DNA of 64,000 nucleotides. It comes from Candidimonas humi (lineage in GTDB: Bacteria > Pseudomonadota > Gammaproteobacteria > Burkholderiales > Burkholderiaceae_B). The notes beneath the pieces were generated by a model. That model made no database searches, was not told the DNA's origin, and saw only the letters and a list, made by a program, of their open reading frames with translations. This document shows, piece by piece, positions 22,122 through 31,478 of the stretch. How positions within the stretch are numbered: the first letter of the stretch is position 1; the number at the start of each line of letters is the position of its first letter. The DNA is taken from positions 248,001 to 312,000 of the forward strand of contig NZ_JAHTBN010000002.1 in assembly GCF_019166065.1 (NCBI RefSeq), in the 5' to 3' direction. The position numbers and the translations under genes were made by a program.

Positions 22122-22592
22122 TTACCAGCGGAAATGACTGAAGGCCTTGTTGGCCTCGGCCATTTTGTGCGTGTCTTCGCGTTTCTTCATCGCTGCGCCG
22201 CGGCCTTCCGAGGCGTCGATGAGTTCGCCGGCCAGGCGCAGGTCCATCGACTTCTCGCCACGCTTCTTGGCGGCTTCGCGCAGCCAGCGCATGGCCAGGG
22301 CCAGGCGGCGCACGGGGCGCACTTCGACCGGCACCTGATAGTTGGCGCCGCCGACGCGGCGGCTCTTCACTTCGACGATGGGCTTGATGTTGTTGACCGC
22401 GAGATTGAACACCTCGATAGGCTCTTTGCCGGTTTTAGCCTGTACCTGGTCCAGCGCGCCATACACGATGCGCTCGGCAACTGCCTTCTTGCCGGACAAC
22501 ATGACGACGTTCATGAACTTGGCCAGTTCGACACTGCCGAACTTGGGATCGGGGAGAATCTCACGCTTGGGAACTTCGCGACGACGGGGCAT
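22122..22592 (-). CDS. rpsG: 30S ribosomal protein S7
   Basis: Protein of 156 residues (usual 156). [20 protein letters not shown] and the arginine-rich beta-hairpin region [17 protein letters not shown] are typical; it nucleates 16S 3'-domain assembly. In E. coli it represses the str operon. It is 15 bases upstream of fusA. Confidence 0.97.
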   Translation of the reverse strand: MPRRREVPKREILPDPKFGSVELAKFMNVVMLSGKKAVAERIVYGALDQVQAKTGKEPIEVFNLAVNNIKPIVEVKSRRVGGANYQVPVEVRPVRRLALAMRWLREAAKKRGEKSMDLRLAGELIDASEGRGAAMKKREDTHKMAEANKAFSHFRW

Positions 22593-22724
22593 TTCTTGCT
22601 TCCTTGTGACGGTTCAGTTGAGCCGTGCTTGCACGGCCACGGCCACCCATGGGAATGGCCACTTACACGCAGCGGGCGCCAGCCCGCCGCTGCACTCTTT
22701 GCGGCTGCGAACAGCCGATGAAAA

Positions 22725-23102
22725 TCAGGCCTTCTTGGGGCGCTTGGCGCCGTACTTGGAACGCGACTGCTTGCGGTCTTTCACGCCTTGCAGATCGAGC
22801 GAACCACGCACGATGTGATAGCGCACACCCGGCAGATCCTTGACACGACCGCCGCGCACCAGCACGACCGAGTGTTCCTGCAGGTTGTGGCCTTCGCCGC
22901 CGATGTACGAAATGACCTCGAAACCGTTGGTCAAACGCACCTTGGCGACCTTACGCAGGGCCGAGTTGGGCTTCTTGGGGGTAGTGGTGTATACGCGTGT
23001 GCAGACACCACGGCGCTGGGGGCAGTTTTCGAGCGCGGGGCTCTTGCTGCTGGCGCGGCTGACTTCGCGCGGCTTGCGCACGAGTTGACTAATGGTTGGC
23101 AT
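22725..23102 (-). CDS. rpsL: 30S ribosomal protein S12
   Basis: Decoding-centre protein of 125 residues. [32 protein letters not shown] and [17 protein letters not shown] are present. The lysines whose change gives streptomycin resistance (in PKKPNS and GRVKDLPG) are wild type, so the allele is predicted to be sensitive. ATG 23102 gives the exact family length; an open frame extends further upstream without similarity. First gene of the str operon. Confidence 0.97.
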   Translation of the reverse strand: MPTISQLVRKPREVSRASSKSPALENCPQRRGVCTRVYTTTPKKPNSALRKVAKVRLTNGFEVISYIGGEGHNLQEHSVVLVRGGRVKDLPGVRYHIVRGSLDLQGVKDRKQSRSKYGAKRPKKA

Positions 23103-23440
23103 GACCTTTACGCATCCTATGACCTGTACGCATCCTGTACTCGCGTACCGGCCTACGTATTGAATGAGTCGCCCAGCCTGCGCCCGGGTGGCAATATCCG
23201 GGCTGAGCCGACTTAGGCGGTTTACGCAAAACCGCCTAGCACGAATAACGTAAAAGAGCGGGTCTTGCTTTTGCCAGAAAACCACAAAAGCCAACCTACA
23301 CGGCAAGCCCGTTTTTTTATTGACGGGCTTGGTCCCTGACGGACGGCTTCTCGATTCTTTGGCGGTTTTCTTTGCGCTACGGGTTCTGCCGCAGCGTAAA
23401 GGCTGAAGATTCCAGACATGAAACCTTCAGTGAGCTGGCT
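23103..23440 (-). promoter_or_regulatory. untranslated leader of the str operon
   Basis: About 330 bases between the candidate -10 and rpsL, with no gene. It contains a bipartite hairpin around 23262-23318: an inner GCTTTTG/CAAAAGC stem and an outer GGG-CTTGC/GCAAGCCC stem, next to a run of seven T on the plus strand. It has the look of a terminator on the plus strand, but there is no plus-strand gene upstream. A role as leader structure for S7 or S12 control is only a possibility. Confidence 0.4.
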
Positions 23441-23470
23441 ATTCTACCATGCAGCCCAAATATGGGTCAA
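23441..23470 (-). promoter_or_regulatory. sigma-70 promoter of the str operon
   Basis: Minus strand: TTGACC (23465-23470), 18-base spacer, TAGAAT (23441-23446). It lies upstream of rpsL with no gene between, and is the best promoter match in this 850-base gap. Confidence 0.6.
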
Positions 23471-23950
23471 TAAGCATCGCACTAGCGACGCGACGGCGGC
23501 GCCAGAGGTCTCTGGCGATCCTCGATCCCTCAGAATCGGACGGTAGATATCACATTCGAAAGCCGCGATGAGTGGAAACCCGGGCAGTGAATACCCCCGG
23601 CCGGCAGCCGCAGTACTCGACAGATCGACGCTCTTTAACATAAGATGCTCGAATTCACGGGCAATCTGGATACTTCTCCCCATAATTTGTAACTAACTGG
23701 AGTTTCGCGGCGGCCACGTCCCGAGCCCACCGCGATGGAAGTATCGGCCTGCACCTTGAAATTGGAGTCGTATCGAACAGCACGCAGACCGCAAGACCGG
23801 ACCCAGGCAAGCAGCAAGACGCGGCCCAAGCCCCCAACACCACGGCGATAATATGCCACATCTGCAGTCTCTCGCCGGGCGAACCTTTCGGCGAACCTCT
23901 TTTTCCCGGCACCAGACCCGAACGATTCCAGGCGCTCACGCAATCACCGT
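23471..23950. other. intergenic region upstream of the response regulator
   Basis: 480 bases without a convincing gene between the divergent str operon and the response-regulator gene. Short open frames here lack a ribosome-binding site and family features. I saw no clear promoter for the plus-strand gene. Confidence 0.4.
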
Positions 23951-24658
23951 ATGAACATAGCATCTCTCGAAGACGATCCGACGCAGGCGCAACTGATACG
24001 CCAGACCATGGAAGAGGCCGGCCATGCCTGCACGATTTTCCCCCTCGGCGGCGACCTGCTTGCCGCGCTGCAAAAATCATCAGCCTTCGACCTGCTGCTG
24101 ATCGACTGGGAAATCCCCGATGTCTCGGGGCTGGACGTGCTGCGCTGGGTACGCAGCAACCTGGGCTATACGATTCCAGTGCTGTTCGTCACCAGCCACA
24201 CGCTGGAAGAAGACTTGGTCGTCGGCCTGCAGGCCGGCGCCGACGACTACATGACCAAGCCCATACGCCGTGCCGAACTGCAGGCGCGCGTCGCGGCGTT
24301 GCTGCGCCGCCACAATGCCGGAGCGGCCGACAACCAGCCGTTCAGCCTGGGCGACTACAGCGTCGAACCCTCGACCGCAAGCATCAGCCTGCATGGCCAG
24401 GTCGTCACACTGGCCCCCAAAGAATACGAACTGGCTCGCCTGTTCCTGCGCAATCCGGGACGGCTGTTCTCCCGCGACGTGCTCAGTGCCACGGTCTGGA
24501 ATCGGGAAATTCCGGCCACCTCCCGCACCCTGGACACGCACCTGTCCAATATCCGCCAGAAATTGCAGCTACGCCCGGAAAACGGCGTACGCCTGATTTC
24601 CTCTTATGCACTAGGCTACCGCCTGGAGCTGGTGGCCAATCCCAACGAATCACCATGA
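23951..24658 (+). CDS. OmpR/PhoB-type response regulator
   Basis: Protein of 235 residues. The receiver domain (1-118) has the acidic pocket EDD at 7-9, the phosphoacceptor Asp at 52 in LLIDWEIP, a Thr/Ser switch in FVTSH, and the conserved Lys in MTKPI. The C-terminal winged helix (about 130-228) has LAPKEYELARLFLRN and the recognition segment SRTLDTHLSNIRQKL. Start ATG 23951 has no strong ribosome-binding site. It is followed by the FecR/LysM gene and the CHASE2 kinase, its likely partner. Confidence 0.9.
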   Translation: MNIASLEDDPTQAQLIRQTMEEAGHACTIFPLGGDLLAALQKSSAFDLLLIDWEIPDVSGLDVLRWVRSNLGYTIPVLFVTSHTLEEDLVVGLQAGADDYMTKPIRRAELQARVAALLRRHNAGAADNQPFSLGDYSVEPSTASISLHGQVVTLAPKEYELARLFLRNPGRLFSRDVLSATVWNREIPATSRTLDTHLSNIRQKLQLRPENGVRLISSYALGYRLELVANPNESP

Positions 24659-24723
24659 CGGCAGGGGCCGCCCGGGCCTGGCAGCAAACAAGCAACGAAC
24701 AATAAAGTAAAGCGATCAGAACC

Positions 24724-25827
24724 ATGTTTCTCAGCCTCACCCGATTTTCCGCGTTACTGCTGCTGGCGGCGGCTCTGGCCTCGGCCCCCAACGCGGCTCG
24801 CGCCCAGGCCGCGGGCGCCAGCGGCGACGATTTCCTGTACAAGGTAATGGCGGGAGACACCCTGATCGGCCTGGCGCAGCGCTACACCACCGGGACCAGC
24901 AACTGGCCGCGCCTGCAGAGCCTGAACAATGTGCAGGACACCACCGCGCTGCCCATAGGCAAAGAACTGCGCATCCCGTTCGCCATCATCCCCGAAGTGC
25001 CCGCCGACGCCATCGTGGTGCACGTCACCGGGCAAGCCAGCGCGAACGGGCGGCAGATAAGCGCCCAGTCCCGAGTGCCCGAAGGCCAGACCGTCGTAAC
25101 CGGGCCGGGCGGCTTCGTCACGCTGCAGTTGACCGACGGCAGCCTGCTGTCGGTGCCCTCGTCTTCCTCTCTTACTCTGAATCGTCTGCGGGCCTTCAAG
25201 AACGTCGGCCTCACCGATTCCATCATCCACGTCAAGCAAGGCTCGGTGGAATCTTCCGTAGCGCCCAAGGGATCGGGCGTCGGGCGCTTCGAGGTTCGCA
25301 CACCCTTGAGCATCACCGGCGTGCGCGGCACCGTGCTGCGCGTGCATGCCTCGCCGCAGGGCGCACAGAGTGAAGTGGTCAAGGGTGTCGCCCACCTCAG
25401 TTCGCAACAGTCGCAAAACGCCACGCTGCACCAGAGCCAGGGCGCCGCTATCGGCCCGCAAGGCAAGCTGCTCGGCGTGCGGCCCCTGCTTCCGGCGCCC
25501 GCCCTGCCGCCGCTCGACCCCAAGCAGTTCGGCGGCCGCTCGCTGTCGTTCCCCGCCGTCCCCGGCGCCGTCAAATATCTGGTGCGGGTATCGTCCGATG
25601 CTGCCGGCGCCGACCTGGTGTCCAGCCAGGAATTCACGAAACCCGAAATCAGCTTCTCTTCGCCGGGACCGGGCACCTACTATGTAGTGGTACGCGCCAT
25701 CGACGCTCTCGGCATCGGCGGCCTGGACGCGCGCGAGAGCTTCAAGGGCGCCAGCGTGCTGCGCAGCAGCGACGGCTCGCCCATCAGGACCGGTTTCGGA
25801 GGCTACGTCCGTCTGACAGACTATTGA
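24724..25827 (+). CDS. Exported LysM and FecR-domain protein
   Basis: Protein of 367 residues. A Sec signal covers about 1-28 (LLLAAALASAPNAARAQA). A LysM domain follows (about 38-85, YKVMAGDTLIGLAQRY), then a FecR-like domain (about 110-240) with VTGPGGFVTLQLTDGS and TPLSITGVRGTVLRV. The C-terminal ~100 residues look beta-rich. LysM suggests peptidoglycan binding, so it probably sits in the periplasm. It lies between the response regulator and a CHASE2 kinase; an envelope-sensing accessory role is inferred. Confidence 0.82.
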   Translation: MFLSLTRFSALLLLAAALASAPNAARAQAAGASGDDFLYKVMAGDTLIGLAQRYTTGTSNWPRLQSLNNVQDTTALPIGKELRIPFAIIPEVPADAIVVHVTGQASANGRQISAQSRVPEGQTVVTGPGGFVTLQLTDGSLLSVPSSSSLTLNRLRAFKNVGLTDSIIHVKQGSVESSVAPKGSGVGRFEVRTPLSITGVRGTVLRVHASPQGAQSEVVKGVAHLSSQQSQNATLHQSQGAAIGPQGKLLGVRPLLPAPALPPLDPKQFGGRSLSFPAVPGAVKYLVRVSSDAAGADLVSSQEFTKPEISFSSPGPGTYYVVVRAIDALGIGGLDARESFKGASVLRSSDGSPIRTGFGGYVRLTDY

Positions 25828-25862
25828 AGTGAAACGACTTCCACGCGCCGTGCCCTCGCCGG

Positions 25863-28307
25863 ATGTTCCGCGGCCTGCGTGCCGCGCTGATACCTCGGGC
25901 CCAGCGAGGCTGGCCTGACATGGCGGGACGCCAACGCCATCCGCGCCCGGGCTTCTGGGACCGCCTGGACCGCCGCATATTCTTCGAATGGCAGATGGTG
26001 CTGGCGGCGCTGGCGATGCTGACCTTCCTGCTCAGCTATTTCGCGACCAGCACCGGCCTGTTCCGGCTGAACCAAGTGTTCTACGACGTGGCCCTGTCCA
26101 CGTCCAGCCATCGGCCGGCGCTGTCGGACATCGTCATTATCGCCATCGACGACGGCAGCCTCGATGAAATCGGGCATTGGCCCTGGCGCCGCCAGGTGCA
26201 CGCCAGGCTGCTCGATCGGCTGCACGCCGCGCGCGCGGTGGGCATGGACATCGTGTTCGACGCGCCCGATTCCTATTTTCCCGAAGACGACGCCCGGCTG
26301 GCCCGGGCCATCAGCGCGCAGGGCCGGGTCGTCATGCCCCTGGTGCTGGACGGGCTGTCCGCGCGCAGGCCCCTGCCGGCCCTGGCCCAGGCGGCGCGGG
26401 CCCTGGGCTACATCAATATACGTCCCGATTCCGACGGAACGGTGCGCTCGATCACCCTGGGCCAGAAGCTGGGAACGGGCCAGTACATTCCCCACTTCGT
26501 CCTTGCGTTGCTCGAGGCGGGAGGCGCACATCGGGTTCTTGCGCGGCTGCCGCCGCCGGCTACCCTGGCGCCCCGGCTCATACCTTATGCGGGCGGCCCG
26601 GGCCACTTCACCATGTATTCCTACCGGGCCGTGCTGGACGGAACGGTGCCCGAGACGGCGTTCGCGGGCAAGTACGTGCTGATCGGCGCCTGGAGCACCG
26701 GCCTGGGCGACGCGTTCCCGACGCCGCTGGGCACGGGCGGCAAGGGCATGTCCGGCGTCGAGATATTGGCCAACGCGCTGCAAGCCACCATACAAGACAC
26801 CTGGATACACACTCCCACGCGGCTGCAGACTGCGCTGCTGGCGATGCTGCCGGTATTGATCGCGTGCCTGCTGATGCGCTATCTGTCACCGCGGCGCTCG
26901 TTCTTTGCCACGGTGTCGATACTGGCGGCAATTTTCGCCGGCGACTGGCTGTACATGTATCTCGCCCATGGCTGGGTGGCGCCGTCGGCGGGCCTGATAG
27001 GAACTGCGCTCAGCTACCCCATATGGAGCTGGCGCAGCCAGGAAGCCGCGCTGCGCCAAATCGATCGCGAGCTGTCCAAGCTGCAGCGCGAGCGCAGCCC
27101 CTTCCGGGAGCACGCGCTCATACGCGACGCAGACGGCGGCGACCAGTCGCTGCCGGGGCGCGTCATCAAACTGCACGGCGCCATCGACCAGGTCCGCCAC
27201 CTGCGGCAGTTCTTCGCCGACAGCCTGGACGCGACGCCGGACCCCACCGTCATCTTCGACACCGACGGCGTGCTGCGTTTCGCCAGCGCCGCCGCTCTCG
27301 CCTATGCCGAACGGCTGGGCGACCCGCGCCCCGCCGACGGCGCGAGCGCCGACGAATACTTGCGCAATATCGTCACGGCGGCGGGCCAGCGGCATCGCAT
27401 CGCGCTGCTGCTGGGGCAGGCCGGCGCCAAAGGGCCGCCGGACGGAGCACCTATCCTGGGCCTGTGGCACCAGGGCATAGAAGTCAAGGATGGCGGCAGC
27501 CACGACATGCTCCTCAAGGGCCTGCCTATACGCCGCGCCGACGGCACGAGCGCCGGCACGATCCTGACGCTCGTGGACATTTCACCGATACGCGCAGCCC
27601 AAAGACGGCGCGAGGAAACCTTGCGTTTCGTGTCGCATGACATGCGCTCGCCGCAGAACTCGATCCTCGCCCTGCTCGAACTGCAGCGCAATCCGCGCAC
27701 GGCCTTGCCCGAGCCGGAACTGCTGGCGCGCATCGACCAATACTCGCGCAAGACACTGCGGCTGGTCGACGGTTTCGTGCAGCTCGCGCGCGCGGAGTCC
27801 ATGGTGCTTGCGCGCAGGCCGCTGGACCTGGTCGACCTCTTGAGCGAAATCTGCGACGAATACTGGGCGCTAGCCCATAAGCGCGGCAGCCGCGTCGAGT
27901 TCGTTCACGACGAGCCCGAAGCGCCTATGGAAGGCGACCGCGAAATGCTCGGGCGCGCGCTGGGCAATCTGGTGGACAACGCCATCAAATACAGCCCCGC
28001 CGACAGCCGCGTGCTGTGCCGCCTGGGCACGCACAGCGGATATTGGGTATTGACCGTGCAGGACCACGGCCGAGGCATGGATCGGACTCAGTTGGCGACG
28101 CTGTTCACGCCGTTCGTGCGCCTGGACGAGGACCATCCGGACAATCCGCCCGGAGCCGGCCTGGGCCTGGCCTTCGTCAAGGCCGTCATCACCCGCCACC
28201 GCGGCACCATCGAAGCCGACAGCCAGCCCGGCCTGGGCAGCACCTTCACCGTGCGCCTGCCGAAGGCCGCCGCGCAGCATGCGGCGGCGCCGCGGCAGGA
28301 AGCGTAA
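25863..28307 (+). CDS. CHASE2-domain sensor histidine kinase
   Basis: Membrane kinase of 814 residues. A TM helix at about 43-62 is followed by a periplasmic CHASE2 domain (about 65-310, with IIAIDDGSLDEIGHWPW), further TM helices at about 318-390, a PAS-like region (about 450-575) and a kinase core. The phosphoacceptor H592 is in RFVSHDMRSPQNS. The N box GNLVDNAIKYSP and G boxes DHGRGM and GLGLAFVKA are intact. ATG 25863 was kept; ATG 25920 is an alternative. It probably phosphorylates the regulator encoded two genes upstream. Confidence 0.88.
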   Translation: MFRGLRAALIPRAQRGWPDMAGRQRHPRPGFWDRLDRRIFFEWQMVLAALAMLTFLLSYFATSTGLFRLNQVFYDVALSTSSHRPALSDIVIIAIDDGSLDEIGHWPWRRQVHARLLDRLHAARAVGMDIVFDAPDSYFPEDDARLARAISAQGRVVMPLVLDGLSARRPLPALAQAARALGYINIRPDSDGTVRSITLGQKLGTGQYIPHFVLALLEAGGAHRVLARLPPPATLAPRLIPYAGGPGHFTMYSYRAVLDGTVPETAFAGKYVLIGAWSTGLGDAFPTPLGTGGKGMSGVEILANALQATIQDTWIHTPTRLQTALLAMLPVLIACLLMRYLSPRRSFFATVSILAAIFAGDWLYMYLAHGWVAPSAGLIGTALSYPIWSWRSQEAALRQIDRELSKLQRERSPFREHALIRDADGGDQSLPGRVIKLHGAIDQVRHLRQFFADSLDATPDPTVIFDTDGVLRFASAAALAYAERLGDPRPADGASADEYLRNIVTAAGQRHRIALLLGQAGAKGPPDGAPILGLWHQGIEVKDGGSHDMLLKGLPIRRADGTSAGTILTLVDISPIRAAQRRREETLRFVSHDMRSPQNSILALLELQRNPRTALPEPELLARIDQYSRKTLRLVDGFVQLARAESMVLARRPLDLVDLLSEICDEYWALAHKRGSRVEFVHDEPEAPMEGDREMLGRALGNLVDNAIKYSPADSRVLCRLGTHSGYWVLTVQDHGRGMDRTQLATLFTPFVRLDEDHPDNPPGAGLGLAFVKAVITRHRGTIEADSQPGLGSTFTVRLPKAAAQHAAAPRQEA

Positions 28308-28335
28308 AAGCGCAGGGACGAAACGCCGCGGGCGC

Positions 28336-29139
28336 TCAGCGCCCCGGCACCACCGATACCGAGGCTTCGGCGGTCAGCATCAGGAACGTCAGGCTCTCGT
28401 AGAGATAGAGCCGCACGACTTTGTCGTCATGGCTCTGGTAGCCGATCGACAAGTCCTGGCCGAGATGCAGTTCGAAGTCGCCGCCACGGGTGGACACTAC
28501 GCAGCCGCCGTTGATCGCCGGCGCCCAGATGATCTCGCCGTTGAGTATGCGCTTGATGTGTCCGATGACGGGATAGCCTTCGTCGCTTCCGCCGCCCAGC
28601 GCGGTGTAGGCATCGGCGCCCAGCAGGACCGAATAGGGGCCGTCCACGCCTGCCAGCCGCAGTTGCTCGAGCGCATTGCCGATAGCCTCGGGATAGTCGC
28701 CGACATTCGCCGGCAGCGCCAGCGCCTTGTTCGATGAGCCCTCGCGTATCCCGACGATGCCGGCGGCCTTGTAGCCGTCGAAGATCGCCTGGTCTTCGGC
28801 ATAGGCAAGCTTTTTGGCGGCGTCTTTGGCCGGTTGCCAGTCCGAATCATTGGCGCCGCGCTCGACGCCGTCGATGGCCTCGCGCTGCAGCTCGAAGGGC
28901 ACGGTCAGATCGACCACCACCCGCACCTCGCGCAGCCTGGCATCAATGCCCTTTTGCGGAGCCGCCACGACGCGCCTGTGCCCAGTTCCCACTGCGGCCA
29001 GTTCCGCGCCGGCAGGCCCCTCGACATCGACCACGCGCCGGCCGGCAACGGAACGCTTGAAGGTACGCGCCACCTCTTCTTCGATTTGCTGCCAGGCCGC
29101 GCTGGAGACGGGGGCAAGTTCTCGATGCAGATTATTCAT
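28336..29139 (-). CDS. Family 1 encapsulin shell protein
   Basis: Capsid-like shell protein of 267 residues with the HK97 fold, which self-assembles into a nanocompartment. N-terminal LHRELAPVSSAAWQQIEEEV, then GRRVVDVEGPAGAE, the central VDGPYSVLLGADAY, and the C-terminal STRGGDFELHLGQDLSIGYQ follow the linocin-M18/Thermotoga encapsulin pattern along the whole length. Its start overlaps the end of the DyP peroxidase gene by eight bases, with AAGGAA inside that gene as ribosome-binding site. The two are therefore one operon of shell plus cargo. Convergent with the CHASE2 kinase. Confidence 0.93.
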   Translation of the reverse strand: MNNLHRELAPVSSAAWQQIEEEVARTFKRSVAGRRVVDVEGPAGAELAAVGTGHRRVVAAPQKGIDARLREVRVVVDLTVPFELQREAIDGVERGANDSDWQPAKDAAKKLAYAEDQAIFDGYKAAGIVGIREGSSNKALALPANVGDYPEAIGNALEQLRLAGVDGPYSVLLGADAYTALGGGSDEGYPVIGHIKRILNGEIIWAPAINGGCVVSTRGGDFELHLGQDLSIGYQSHDDKVVRLYLYESLTFLMLTAEASVSVVPGR

Positions 29140-30208
29140 ATTGGGGAGTTCCTTTTAGAGAGCCGATACTCAGTGAGCCATCCTGTGACGCCGGGGCCGG
29201 AGCGGGGACAGCGACAGGCGCGAGGGCCGGCGCGGCCGCCTCTTCGGTGTCCGCGTCGGCAGCCTGTGGACTGCGGTCCGCGAGCGCTTCGAGCAGGTCG
29301 GCCGAGGGCACGAAGAACAGCCCGCCCGTGACCGCGTGGCTGAAGTCGAGCAGCCGGTCGTAGTTGCCCGGAGGCCTGCCCACGAACATGTTTTCGAGCA
29401 TCTGCTCGATGGGCGCGGGGGAGCGGGCGTAGCCGATGAAATACGTGCCGAATTCGCCCGACCCGGGGCGGCCGAAAGGCATGTTGTCGCGCAGGATCTT
29501 GATTTCCCGCCCGTCTTCTTCGAGCGTCGTCAGCGAACTGTGCGAGGACGTGGGCTTGACGGCCTCGTCGAGCTCGATGTCCGCCAGCTTGGTGCGGCCT
29601 ATGATGCGTTCCTGGGTTTCGACCGGCAGCGCATTCCAGCCGGCCATATCGTGTAGGTACTTCTGCACGAGGACGTAGCTGCCGTTGATGAATTCGGGAT
29701 CGTCGTCGACCAGCGTGAACTCGAGCGCCTCGCGGCCTGCGGGGTTCTCGGTGCCATCGACAAAGCCCACCATGCTGCGCAGGTCGAAGTAGCGGAAACC
29801 ATGCACTTCGTCGACCACCGAGACCGCGTCGCCCAGGCGCCCCACCAGCAAAGTGGCGAGCTCGAAGCAAAGATCCATACGGTCGGCGCGTATGTGCAGC
29901 AGCAAGTCGCCGGGCGTCGCGATGGCGCGGCGGTCGCCGGCGCCGAATTCACGGAACGGATGCAGCTCCGCGGGACGCGGCGCGCCGAACAAGCGATCCC
30001 AGGCCCCGGAGCCGAAGCCGCAGACGCAGGACAGATTGCCGTCGGGCACGCGCTTGCCGACGGAACGCACGAGCGCGGCAACGTCCGCGCACCAGGCGCG
30101 CACGGTATCGAGGCCATCGTCGTCTGCCGCGAGCGTCGCGACTATGAAAATCGTGCTGCGCGTGACCGGCGCGACGACGGCCTGGGGTTCGGGAGATTGT
30201 TCGGGCAT
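29132..30208 (-). CDS. DyP-type peroxidase with encapsulin-targeting peptide
   Basis: Haem peroxidase of 358 residues. The GxxDG motif GFVDG is at 148-152 with catalytic D151; the proximal His is probably H223 (TSSHSSL), and the distal Arg is R240 (ILRDNMPFG). Residues ~320-341 are an Ala/Pro linker. The C terminus carries GSLSIGSLKG (344-353), the known cargo-loading motif that binds the inner face of encapsulins. It is therefore expected to be packaged by the adjacent shell protein. First gene of the pair; about 180 bases of upstream non-coding DNA should hold the promoter, which I could not identify confidently. Confidence 0.94.
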   Translation of the reverse strand: MPEQSPEPQAVVAPVTRSTIFIVATLAADDDGLDTVRAWCADVAALVRSVGKRVPDGNLSCVCGFGSGAWDRLFGAPRPAELHPFREFGAGDRRAIATPGDLLLHIRADRMDLCFELATLLVGRLGDAVSVVDEVHGFRYFDLRSMVGFVDGTENPAGREALEFTLVDDDPEFINGSYVLVQKYLHDMAGWNALPVETQERIIGRTKLADIELDEAVKPTSSHSSLTTLEEDGREIKILRDNMPFGRPGSGEFGTYFIGYARSPAPIEQMLENMFVGRPPGNYDRLLDFSHAVTGGLFFVPSADLLEALADRSPQAADADTEEAAAPALAPVAVPAPAPASQDGSLSIGSLKGTPQYE

Positions 30209-30392
30209 GGGTCCAGTGATATCGGGTTCTTGCGATCTATTGAAACAGAATTATCCAATATCGGCACGGGAGCGCGAAAGAGCCGCTCGGCAGTCGGGTC
30301 GATACGGCTATATATCATATACCTGGGCCATGCCGCCGGGTGCTTGCCTTACGGCCGGCCGTGCCGGCCTCGATTGCACGCGGCTGTAGCCA

Positions 30393-31364
30393 TCAATCCT
30401 GCGCGGGGCCGATCGGCAGCGACAGGCCGGCCCCGCGCTCGCGCGCCAGCTTCAACAGCGCGGCGCCGACGTAAAGATCCTGGACCGCCATGCCATGCGA
30501 CTCGAACAAGGTAATCTGGTCGTTCGATGTGCGGCCGGGCCAGCGGCCGGCGACGACCCCGCCCATGTCCGCCAGGTTCTCCCAATAAATCAGGCCGCTT
30601 TCATAAGCGGGCAGCAGGTCGCCGGATTCGCCCTGCGCGACTTCGCGCGAATCCACCACGACGAGATCGGCGCGTCTCACGGTTTCGGTATCGATCTCGC
30701 GCCGGTTCAAGGCATTGGAGCCTGTCGCCGCGATGAATTGCCCGGGTTCCAGCCAACGGCCGTCGAACAGGGGTTCGGAGGCGCGCGTCATGGTTACGAT
30801 GATGTCCGAGTCACGTACTGCCTCTTCGCTGGATCGCGCCGGCCGCAGCTCGGCCGAAACGCGCTGCGACATTTCGTCGCAGAAGGCCCGCACGCCTTCG
30901 GCGTTGCGGCCAAAAACTTTTACTTCAGTGATGTCGCGTACCGCGCAGACCGCCTCGAGCTGCGTCCGCGCATGACGGCCGTGGCCGAACAAGCCCAGGA
31001 TATGGGACTCTTTGCGCGCCAGATAACGCGCCGCCACCGCGGTTGCCGCACCCGTGCGTATCCGCCCCAGCCAATCCGATTCGATGATGGCCTCGGTGTG
31101 GCCTTGCTCGTAGTTCATGATGTGCAGGTGGCTGTTGAGCGGTTTGCCGGGCCTGCTGTAATAGGCCTTGTAGCCTATCGCATTGATCTCGGGGGCGGCC
31201 GCCTGGAGAATATGCAGATGCCCGCCCGGCTGCCGCGTGCGGCGGCGCGGAACATCGAAGGCCTTGCCGCGGCCGTGGGCCGAAAACGCGCGTTCGACTT
31301 CTTCGATAACCTCGGGCATGCGCAATAGCTGCCGCACGTCCGATTCATTCATGTAGAGCACCAT
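30393..31364 (-). CDS. Ornithine cyclodeaminase / mu-crystallin family protein
   Basis: Rossmann-fold NAD(P)-dependent protein of 323 residues. The substrate-site RTGAATAVAARYLARKE block, the dinucleotide loop LGLFGHGRHARTQ and VVVDSREVAQGESGDL are characteristic. Family members include ornithine cyclodeaminase, alanine dehydrogenase, ketimine reductases and opine-type enzymes, so the reaction cannot be fixed. ATG 31364 has AGGA at fair distance; ATG 31352 is also possible. Last gene of a minus-strand cluster with an Asp/Glu racemase-like protein, hydrolase, Bug receptor and MmgE/PrpD. Confidence 0.85.
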   Translation of the reverse strand: MVLYMNESDVRQLLRMPEVIEEVERAFSAHGRGKAFDVPRRRTRQPGGHLHILQAAAPEINAIGYKAYYSRPGKPLNSHLHIMNYEQGHTEAIIESDWLGRIRTGAATAVAARYLARKESHILGLFGHGRHARTQLEAVCAVRDITEVKVFGRNAEGVRAFCDEMSQRVSAELRPARSSEEAVRDSDIIVTMTRASEPLFDGRWLEPGQFIAATGSNALNRREIDTETVRRADLVVVDSREVAQGESGDLLPAYESGLIYWENLADMGGVVAGRWPGRTSNDQITLFESHGMAVQDLYVGAALLKLARERGAGLSLPIGPAQD

Positions 31365-31478
31365 GCCAGTATCCTGTTCGTAGCGGCTCGCGCCGCGGGA
31401 AAAAACGGGCTGGCCGCGCTCGCGGCCAGCCACACGATAGAAAAACGAATGCATCGGCAGCCCGCGCACGGGCCGGCA

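Noticed and set aside
23444-23683. Small minus-strand open frame in the gap upstream of the str promoter
   Set aside because: No ribosome-binding site, no family features, and it overlaps the promoter.
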